Positions 1 to 9,200 of a stretch of DNA of 21,793 nucleotides are shown here, in pieces (within the stretch, counting starts at the first letter, position 1; each line of letters starts with the position of its first letter). Source of the stretch: Hypsibius dujardini (Eukaryota > Tardigrada > Eutardigrada > Parachela > Hypsibiidae); contig LRSR01011673.1 in NCBI GenBank assembly GCA_001579985.1, positions 1-21,793 of the forward strand, written 5' to 3'. The translations under genes and the position numbers were made by a program. The notes under the pieces are model-generated. The model was given only the letters and a program-made list of their open reading frames with translations. It was not told where the DNA came from and searched no databases.

Positions 1-626
1 CTGCTATTTTTAATTACGTCCAAATTGTACGTACTACAAGTACACGCCCATAATGCTGCGATTTTTACAATTTATTTCATATTCATGTTTTAGAATTTGT
101 ATTCATATAATATATTATGAGGTTTCTGGGTAAAATTCAAATTTTTAAATTCCACAAACTTCACTAACTTCACTTCATAACTTCACAGCGCTTTTTAGAC
201 CGTACCCCGTCAAACTAAAGTTCGATTTAACATTAAGATGGCGCACTAAATGAGCATAAAATTTAAATATTTTCCGGCAAATGATTTTTCGTGAACATTC
301 CCTATTTTTAATCCAAAAAAGCCAACTGCAACCATCTTTATCAAAGCTAACCAAAATGCCCAGTTCCGCTTAGCAATCGTATCTCAATCGCCTGTGACGT
401 GTCTTCCGTTAACGGATTTGGTATGACAGTACTAGAAAGTAATCTTCAGAAATCTCTCCATGACGGCTATTGAATTTGGAATTTTTGAAAATTGGTTAAA
501 TTCTGCACACAAATTGTGTTAAAAAATACGCAATCTTTTTATCTTGCAATTTGTGAGTGGCAAAAGAAAAGCAAAAGATTGTCATCTTAGCTAGTTAAAC
601 GGTTATGTTTTTTGTTAAATAATCAG
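1..626. other. AT-rich non-coding stretch, probably intron
   Basis: I see no coding segment in this stretch on either strand. The sequence just before 627 ends in a pyrimidine-poor but usable AG acceptor (625-626), so at least the right part is probably the intron before the Hsp70 exon that follows. I looked for the upstream Hsp70 exon (the phosphate-2 loop and the strand after it) and did not find it here. The intron must therefore extend past the left edge, or the gene is 5'-truncated. Confidence 0.5.
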
Positions 627-1474
627 GTAACATGCAGTTTGGAGGAGAAGACTTCGATCAAAAGCTAATGGACAAGTTGGTGGCGGATTTCGAACGGGAA
701 AACGGACCGGGATTATCGCAAAATATTGCAGCGCTCGCCCGCGTTCGTCGGGAGGCAGAACGCGGAAAGAAAACACTGTCAAACGCCCAGCGGAGCAACT
801 TAGCCATTCAGTCATTGTACAATAGGAAGTCGCTGAACACGGTCCTCACGCGGGAACAGTTTGAGGAGGCCTGCAGCGATCTCTACCCGAAGGTGCTGGT
901 TCCCGTCAAGGAAGCCCTTCGTTCGGCAAACCTTCGACCCAAGGATATCCATCAAGTAGTGCTGGTCGGCGGGAGCTCTAAGATGCCGAAGATTCAGGAG
1001 ATGTTGACGGACTTTTTCAGTCGCGAACAAATTTACCGGGACATCAACATGGACGAAGCCATCGCACAAGGCGCGGCCGTGTTTGCTTACTCGCAGACCG
1101 ACGCCGACGGGTTGATGGAGATTAACATCCAGGACGTCATTCCAAACACGTTGGGCATTGAGCTGCATGATAAGTCTATGCTGGCGCTGCTGCGGAAGGA
1201 CACACCCTATCCGGCGCAAGTCAATGAGAAGGTCTGCACGGCGGTGGAGAATCAGTCGTCTGCCGTGTTCAAGGTGTATGAAGGTGAGGATGTCGCGGTG
1301 GCTGGGAGGAACAAGCTGTGGGGCACGCTGGTCCTCACCAATATCCGTAAAGCCAAAGCCGGTGAGGTGTCCTTCACCATCACCTTCAAATACGACGTTT
1401 CCGGACTGCTACAAGTCACGGTGACGGAGGACGGGAACAACAAAAACAAGGCCGATATCGAAATTCGAATTTAA
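627..1474 (+). CDS. Hsp70 family chaperone, 3' exon, lacking the helical lid
   Basis: Partial gene. Hsp70 chaperones bind unfolded peptides in an ATP-driven cycle. The exon opens inside the NBD: a split Gly codon, then NMQFGGEDFD, matching the canonical GDTHLGGEDFD. It runs through NBD lobe II (LSNAQRSNLAIQSLY; the adenosine-binding VVLVGGSSKMPKIQ; INMDEAIAQGAAV), the interdomain linker (INIQDVIPNTLGIEL) and an SBD-beta (RKDTPYPAQ, NQSSAVFKVYEGED, FKYDVSGLLQVTV). It stops at IEIRI, where a normal Hsp70 goes on into the alpha-helical lid and a C-terminal EEVD. The N-terminal half, with phosphate loops 1 and 2, is not in the window. The 627 start is a 3' splice site (AG at 625-626), not a start codon; the first ATG at 632 lies inside the conserved block. 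No clear polyadenylation signal follows closely; an AATAAA occurs at 1946. Confidence 0.88.
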
Positions 1475-1627
1475 ATTCATTGAAATGCTCGGTTTCATCG
1501 TCATGTCACTCAGTTTTAATACATATTCGGAAGAATTGCAGGGGTTGAAATTACATTGAAATATATCCCGCGAGCCGTACGTAAGCGTTTTGAATACTTG
1601 AACAAAAGCCCAACACAGTAGAGGCAA

Positions 1628-1942
1628 TAGCGACAGTGCGGTTGCCAATACAATGTGTAAAAACAGTCTGTCAAAAATTGGTATCAAAAAACGGTATAAG
1701 TGGACGAGTTACGTGGGTCACGTGGGGCGAAAAGAAAGAGTTCTAATTGTCTTGTTGCCTTTTCTCGATCGCTGACAGCTCGGCTGCCTTACCGCTCAGC
1801 CAAATGCGATCAGAGAATTTCCGAAGTTCACGGATCGATTTTCATTGATAGTTCCGACTGATCACTTAGTCAAATTCGTTCATAAAAACTTTTTGATGCA
1901 TTTTGTTGATTGATGGCAAACGTTGAAGACCGCACTCTCGCT
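1628..1942 (+). repeat. Dispersed repeat, copy A
   Basis: A 315-bp segment that recurs almost colinearly at 20948-21261. It starts with TAGCGACAGTGCGG, contains CTCAGCCAAATGCGA and TGATCACTT, and ends with TTGTTGATTGATGG followed by CACTCTCGCT. By eye the two copies are roughly 75-80 percent identical with small indels. I see no open frame conserved between the copies, no obvious terminal inverted repeats and no poly-A tail, so the class is unknown. Confidence 0.85.
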
Positions 1943-2072
1943 CATAATAAACTCGTCAAGTTTTGCTGTAAAAAAGGGTGTCAATGGAGGGTGCCACGAA
2001 ATACTGTCAGCAAGCCAGTGAAATGCTTAGTCGTGCCCGTCAAAAACAAGGGCTGTAATTGGTCTATTCGCA

Positions 2073-2232
2073 TTTTTCAATCGCTTACAGCTTTTGCCTT
2101 CGTGACAACCCCCTCAAAAGCGATTGAATTTCCGAACGATTTGCCTTGACAGCTTCGACTGAGCACTTGTTCAAATTCAATCATCAAATTTCTTTGATAA
2201 ATTTCGTTGAATGATGGCAAAGTTTGACGAGA
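2073..2232 (+). repeat. Dispersed repeat, copy B (3' half, more diverged)
   Basis: This segment aligns with the second half of copies A and C. Shared blocks include the TCGCTTACAGC region, GAATTTCCGAA, CTTGACAGCT, a TGAGCACTTGTTCAAATTC block (TGATCACTTGTTCAAACTC in copy C) and TTGAATGATGGCAAA near the end. It is more diverged than A is from C and appears to lack the first third. It lies directly downstream of a kinase relic on the other strand. Confidence 0.65.
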
Positions 2233-2307
2233 AACGAATAAGAAACAATAGGAAACGAACCCCGATCTTCCACTTTATATGCATGTACCGCACAGTATTA
2301 TTTTGAT

Positions 2308-2490
2308 CCATAAGATCCCGCACCACTTCCGCAGCTGTCGGTTTCTGACTCGGCTCGGCAGAAATGCTCTTGCGAAGGAAGTTTTGATATTGGGAGGGCG
2401 TAACTTGCTGAATGGCTTCCGGTTCACCGCGTATTTTTTCACCAGTAAGGACGGCAAAAAAGGCAGTTAGATCAAAATACTTGAAAGCTT
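2308..2490 (-). pseudogene. Kinase C-lobe relic, frameshifted copy of the last exon of the neighbouring kinase gene
   Basis: Read on the minus strand, one frame gives MPSLLVKK, and the next frame continues with GEPEAIQQVTPSQYQNFL and then AEPSQKPTAAEVVRDL. Together these match the end of the intact kinase about 600 bp away (MPSLLAKK, GKPEAIQYVTPTKYQDLL, LEPSQRPTATELVRSL). The two halves are in different frames because one base is missing around 2434-2438. Only the C-terminal helices of the kinase fold remain, and the part upstream of 2455 is barely alignable. This is a broken tandem duplicate of the 2853-3275 exon, not a working gene. Confidence 0.8.
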
Positions 2491-2852
2491 GCAACGAAAA
2501 AGTGGGGAGAACGTGGCGGCGGCAAGTCAAGCATCGAGCCAGGCAGCATAACGGTTAGAACTCAAATGCCAGTAGCACGCTAACGGTAATAGAACAATGG
2601 ACTACAATGAACTATACTTCTGTAATCGTTATTCGAGTCCGTTGCAGGCTCGTCGGGCCGGAAATGGAACCGCTTAACTTAGATTGTTAAATTTTTTTAA
2701 ACTCTATTATATCCCGGCTAAAAACACAGACAATACTTTGTGAGTCCCTGAACGAATTTGCGCACTAGGTTGCACTATATAAAATCAATTAGTGGAAAGA
2801 ATACAGCCGTACAGATCGTAGTACAGTTCGTAAAGTTCGTGTTGGTCTTGAG
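2491..2852. other. Spacer downstream of the kinase gene
   Basis: About 360 bp between the kinase stop codon and the kinase relic. It should hold the 3' UTR of the minus-strand gene. I found no AATAAA or ATTAAA on that strand near the stop. A TATATAAAA string lies at about 2776 on the plus strand, with no gene behind it. Confidence 0.4.
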
Positions 2853-3275
2853 TCAGCCCAGAAGACTTCGAACTAACTCTGTAGCTGTCGGTCTCTGACT
2901 CGGCTCGAGGGACATGCTCCTGTGAAGGAGATCTTGATATTTGGTGGGCGTAACATACTGAATGGCCTCCGGTTTGCCGCACATCTTTTTCGCCAGTAAG
3001 GACGGCATATCTTTTATCACACCGAAAATACGCCGTGAGGAATAGAGCTCAGTGAGGGTCGCCCCCAGGGCGTAAATGTCGCTCTGAAAATTGGGTGTGC
3101 GGTGAAGACCGTTGGAGTTGGTATTCAGCAACTCGGGGGCCATGTAGAGAATGGTACCGGCTATGCTGTCCGAAAAGTGTTGGGTGAGGTTGTTCACATC
3201 ATTTGTGGGGGAATGATTGGCCATGCGACTGATGCCAAAATCGGTGACCAGAGCTTGCTTAGTTGCCTTTTCCAC
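2853..3275 (-). other. Exon 11: kinase activation loop and C-lobe, stop codon
   Basis: This exon encodes residues 977-1116: VEKATKQALVTDFGISRMA, a long activation loop, GTILYMAPELL, FQSDIYALGATLTELY and LEPSQRPTATELVRSLLG, then stop. The protein ends at the last kinase helix, with no C-terminal extension. Acceptor TATTGCAG|GTG. A broken copy of this exon lies at 2308-2490. Confidence 0.9.
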
Positions 3276-6200
3276 CTGCAATAAACTGGAAAATTGTCAA
3301 ACGGCCTTTCTTCTCATTCTCAGATGATTATGATGATGACGAGCGGAAGTTACCATAACGTTGCTGGGCTTAATATCCTGATGGATCACTTTTGGTCGTG
3401 CATCATTATGCAGGTATCGAATCACGTCTGCGACCTGTAAAGCGATCTCATGCTTCTCCGCTTCGGTGAGACTCTATCCATGAAGCGAATCGCAAGAGGT
3501 AAAATGTACTTAAATGATTAACCGAATCGGCTGCATAATTCTTGACAATACCATTTTGTGTTGGAAGACAATCTCCTCGAGGTTGAATCCAGTGATGCAT
3601 TTCAGGACAATGTACATGCTCAGCCGTTCCAGGGCAAGTCCTATGAACTGTACAATGTGGGGGTGGACGAGTCGACTATAATCAAATATACGGTTGCGGT
3701 ATTTAAAGTTCCAAGATCCAAATGACTGGGATCGTTTTTCATCCCTTTTCAGACAAATTTATACATTTAATGTAGCTGCGGTAAAAATTGAGATATTAGT
3801 AATTCGCTTCTGGGGTTCCCCTACCCATTGCTTAGAGTCTAAAGCCAAGGTGCTAAGGTTTGAGTTGACCGGCTATTCTGAAAAATTTGACCCAATATCA
3901 ATATGACGGGAGCTCGTAACAATACAACAGCTTACAAATATTGACGGGCAAGATCTATGAGAAGGATAAATCTGGCAATAACTGCCGCAGATAACGACAC
4001 GCTCCCGGCCCTCGGTCAATAACTCTGTGTGCCTGAGCATCGGTTTTGGCCTCACGGTTCCTAATTAATACCGTATATTATAGGAACGGATTTATCGCGA
4101 CTTTTGAAATCTATTTCACCGATGTGAGGTCACGAACGTTTTCTTTTCCTCGATACCGCCAGTAAAAATATCCGATCTTTCTATAGAGGGAAAGGTTCCC
4201 ATTAATTATTCCATTAAAAAAGTTCTTCAGACCACCCCGGTAAAACAGTTCATCGCAAATCATATAAAATAGGGCTTTTTAAGAAAAACCCCGTAAAATG
4301 GAGTAATTCTGAATTCGACCACCTTCACCCCCCCCCGAAAATCGCCGCCCTTAGTTACCAATGCACACAGTACCTGTGAGTGATTGCCTCTTGCACAATC
4401 CTGTCTCGCTCCGGACCGGCGATGATCTCTTTGACAGCAATATGTTTCACGGCACACACTGTCGCGACCCATCGTCCGCGGTAGACAGCCCCAAACGCGC
4501 CTTCTCCCAGTTTCTCCTCGAACGACAGGTCACCGCAAGGTATCAGCTTCAGATCTAAAACACAGGGGTCGTTTCTCGCATGTTTGACTAGTGCTGCTTT
4601 AGTGGTATTCAAAAACAGGTCTGAGCATATAGTTGAGCTCGGACATTTTTAAAGCTTAAACTGATGAAAACTGAATTTAAATTTGAAATGGTTGAACTGG
4701 TGAGTTAAAACTCAGTCGTTTCAGGGTTATAACAGCATTGTGCTTAGCCGTTTGTACCAAACAGATTAAGCACAGACTATACCGGAAAACTCAGGTGTGC
4801 CACTGGCCTTTCCGTCGGATACCGAGACGGCTAACGGATTTATCCAAAAGTACTCGTAGTCATGGTGGACTTGAATTACGCAAGCAGGCGACCGCGTGGT
4901 TATTTTCCACTTGCAGGATATTTTTTGCACAGTCAGCGGGTGGTTAGCAAGACCACGAAGGGAGGAGCTCCAACCGCCAAATTCGGCCGTCTGCAGAGCT
5001 TGAAATTCAGCCATGGAAACGGCTATTCGTACGACACCGCCAACCGCAACCTCTACGTTTCCGTGGCATACGACTGTAATAGTAAGACAACCCATTGTTA
5101 AATGGGCTCAAATATGTGTAAGTTTGTTTTACAAAGGATCTGAAATGTTTTTCCGAGCCTTGTTATTTATGCGTAGTGTACCTTTGTCTGTCTTAACGGT
5201 TGCTTTAGGATTGAAGCTCTCCAACTGGCCCAGTTCGCCCAACACTGCAACGATATCCCCCTCCCGATTGAAATACTGTACGACAATCGGTCGTCCGAGA
5301 AAAGTTCTCAGTTTGTCGATCCAGCGACCGCGACCGATTTGTCGCAGTCGAAACTCTCCTTCATCCTTCAACAACGTCACCGTATCGCCTTTACGGATCA
5401 CCTTTCCCTCGTTGTCCAAAGCCTCAAAGTTATCTGTGAATACGGATCCTTAAAGAGATTTTGCCCGCCAACATAAGGATTTAAATAAACATCAACATAA
5501 TGTTTTGGCTACGCGCGCTACTTTTTTCCGTATTCTATGTTGGTTTCCCGTATACATCTTGCAAAGATTTTTGATTTCTACAAAAATTGTATACGAGCTT
5601 AACATAGTGGAATCTTTTAATTCTTTTGAGCCGTTTTTGGTATTTTTGATTTCCATAAGTTTCCAATTTTGATTTTTTAATATTTCGGACTCCAGAGCAT
5701 CTTTTCTATTAATCGAAAGTTTGGATAAACCAAAAATGCACGCATCTGTCGCGGAAGATCATGACTCAGTTTGTTTATCTCTCGCTGTGCTCCTTTTGCT
5801 TTGTTCTACGCAAGAAAATTTTAGGTCTATGAAAGATTGTTTATATGTTGGCCGTGGGGAACCAAATAAAATGAAAAACATCATGGGATCGACATAGTTG
5901 TCAAAGTCCTTTTGGTCCAAGGAAATCAATCAATCAATTGACGCTAAACCGAATGCGTTATCTCTATCCGGTGTTACGCCGCTCTCACTGCACATGCTGC
6001 ATCGTAACCGTCATCGAAAATGTTCTCAGAAGAAACAAAATTGTCAGCATATGCTAAAAAGGCTAAGAAGACGATGAAAAAAGTAGTTTTAATTGGTGTG
6101 GGAAGTGTGCGTTATGTTGTTTAATTAAGTCAGTTTGTGAAAACAGAAATTTCTTACACATAGGTAAGACATACATAACATATGTCCTATGTTATGTTAG

Positions 6201-9200
6201 ATTGAGATATGTCGGTTTGCGAAACCTCTTTATTTACCTGCAATATTACTTAAAGCAGAACTGCTGTAATGATAATTTATTTGCTTGAGAACATTACCTC
6301 TAGAAACCAGGGTTATCGCCTTGGGATTAACCGCCATATCCAGTTCAGGGTCATCATTAATGAAGGCACAGGTATCCACGCCGACGTCACCGTCGCTGCG
6401 GATGCTGACGACAGGGAAAGGAAACTGCTTCGCAACGAGATCCATAATATTCTCATCCGCCCAATGTCGTCCCGCTTGTAGATGTCTCACTGTTGATTCG
6501 TTTCGAATGAACGATACGACACTACCAATTTGTAGGACTTCACCGTTGGAGTCGACGGGAGGAGAGCCATCGAACGGTCGAGATTTCGGTTCTTCTGGAC
6601 TTTTGCTGACAGGCACTAGCCTCGCTTTCAGTTGGAGCTTCACGGCGTTTGGGTTTATCCAGCAGAGAAGGGCTTTGTCATCGGACACTTGAATGATGCA
6701 CTGAGGTCGGTCGGTTTTGTGGAAGCAGTTGCAGCCGATGGCAGCGATCGTCACAATTTTACCGACAAACTTTGCTGTCCTGTTCGTCCAGCCACCGAAT
6801 TGTGAGGTCTGCAAGCTTTCCAAACCGGACGAGGTCGGAGTGATTTGGACCTGATCTCCCACTTGAACTATCTGACCGTCACCACAAACCACTAAACAAC
6901 AAAATTCAGACGTCTTTGGGCTTGTAAAAGGAACAAAAATGTTGGCCATAGCCACGATTTTCCACGAAAAATATTTGGTTGATGTTAATCGATTTTCCAG
7001 AGATGATTTGTGGATAGAAAAATGAAGTGCAAAAAAAATTTGGTTACGATATACGCGAATTCTACCATACGGGAATTGCTTCTGTCTAGAGCTTAGGCCA
7101 GAATAAGTATTCCCTAACGTGGGCAAGAACAGAGATTTTCCCTCTCGATCGAAGTGGATTTTTTTCTACATTGGGGTCTCGGACTAGAAATCACATTTGC
7201 GGTTTCAGAAATATAAGGAAGAAAAAGACATTTACAAGAAGCCTTCAGCCAAAATTAAACAACAAGTCGAAATTTAATTTGAAACACTGCTGCGAGTGAA
7301 AAAGAAATACTGGTAAACGAGTCCGGAAAGAGAAAACCAAAACAGACGCTGCAGCAATTAGCAGAATTTGGACTGTGTTGGTGGCGCCACTGCTCTTTTT
7401 GGATTTAATTTCTTGACGGTTGTTCTTCGTGGTTGGAAAATTGTGAATCTATTGTATATATTTTGCAGAAGTCCTCTGGTAGATTCGAAAAATAAGTTTG
7501 CGTTCTGGAAAAATATTGGGTGGAATAAAAACCATTTGAAAGTTTCTGATGACTTAAATCAATCACGACCAGGTCTATAGAACAAAGTGGCGCAGGAAAT
7601 CTTTGTCTTTCATACTTCTTTCTGAAACCGCAGATGCGATTTCCAGTCCCAGGCCCCAATGTAAAAATCCCGGTATATAAACTGGTATTTGTGAAAAAAA
7701 CCACACCGATCGAGAGGAGACATCTTTAGTCTTGCTTAAGTAAGACCGTAATCCTCATACTCTTCACACTGTTTCACCTAAAAGGCAAAGCAAGCTTTCT
7801 CTCACCTGAGTCCACCAGCTTTATCGTCGAGGGTGCTAAAGAGACGCTGCTTCCTGCCACTGTCAGCCAAGCCTTGCCGGACAGGTCGAAATACATCACG
7901 CGACCGTATTTGAGTTGAACGGACTGCTCGCTTCGTCCCGCACGACCTTGCGCGGCTTGCCTCGGCCTGGTGATCGGGTCGCCCGCATCAATGGCCACCG
8001 TATCGCCCACTTTGATTAACTTCCCGTTTTTGTCGACTGCAGAGAATCCATCTGAAACAAAAGCAATCCAACTTCATAAGGTCGCATTTAATAATTATTA
8101 ATTTCAAATCGCTTTACCGAGTACCTTTACTCTTCAATTCGACGGCATCCGGATTTAGAGTGAATTGCAGCTTCCTCTGCTCGGACTCCATAAAGAGAAA
8201 GTTGACAATAATATCACGGTCCGGCTCAACGCTTGTTACAATACCACATCGCCCCATGACCTCCTCCATGTCGTCCGTCCACCCGCCGTGGTCTGTCTGT
8301 AGCCGTTTCACTTTCCCTCTGTCCTGTAGCAAGCTCACAACACTTCCGACTTTGGGAGCCCGAGACCTGGGCAAAGGTGGCATGTGAATACCAGAGTCTA
8401 CCAGCTTCGTCGGTCCACGGCGCATGATAGTTTTGGCCTCCGTTAACAGATACAGGATTTGTCCGGCATCTTGCCCGTTATTCGTCGTTGCAACTGCAAA
8501 TTGTAAGTCCATTAAGGAATCATTGTTGCACTCAAACGGTTTTTTGCTGATTGTATACAAATGCGAGAATGACGGAGTGAGGACATGTTTGTTACCGTGG
8601 AAAGATGTGTCAGTCGCGTTGAATAGCATTCCGCAACCCAGAAAGACCGGAAGAACTCTTCGGCTGACATATGCGACTAAAGACCCCTAACTAAACCTAC
8701 TACTTTACTTAACAAACTCGACTAAACTTAACTACTAAACAGCACAAACGAGAGACCAACTGCCAGGCAGACGGTCCAGCCGAAAGACAGATGGTCAGAC
8801 ACCAATCAGGTGAACAAGGACACCGTCTGACAAGGCTAAAATCTAAGGGAGCTGAGCGCATAAATGAACAGTCAAGGAAGGTAGGAAGCCGATCAGCCTT
8901 TCTACTGGATCAATCCCGATTAGGAATTGAAACAGTTTGCCGGATTGTCAGACGGATTGATAGACTTCCAGCAATGAGGTTGACCCAATGAGGGTCTCGA
9001 GTATTTCTCATCCGTCCACCGTTCGTGTGTCCGATCTTTGCTCGGTTGACCGTCTGTCTGTCCAAGCACTACTTCGCTGTCCGTCCGATTGTACGTTTAA
9101 TGCTACGTTCATAATCTGTGTCAGATCTCCAGAAAGTCACTTGAAATGGGTAAATCTGCCCCTTCTGCCAGAACAAATATGAGCATCTTTCTAACAATAA

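Larger units (their letters stand above)
1475..2307. other. Intergenic region holding two repeat copies
   Basis: No gene is supported here. The region after the Hsp70 stop contains repeat copies A (1628-1942) and B (2073-2232). The short open frames across 1910-2149 do not resemble any protein and overlap the repeat. Confidence 0.6.

Noticed and set aside
1910-2149. Plus-strand open frame after the Hsp70 gene
   Set aside because: It overlaps repeat copy A and has no similarity; copies B and C do not keep the frame.
6892-7126. N-terminal extension of the exon 5 reading frame
   Set aside because: The segment upstream of 6891 has no REP similarity, and a clear TTGTTTAG acceptor with the correct phase lies at 6893-6892.
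8674-8745. Telomere-like repeat on the minus strand (TTTAGT words)
   Set aside because: The units are irregular and do not match TTAGG or TTAGGG arrays; it is decayed simple sequence.
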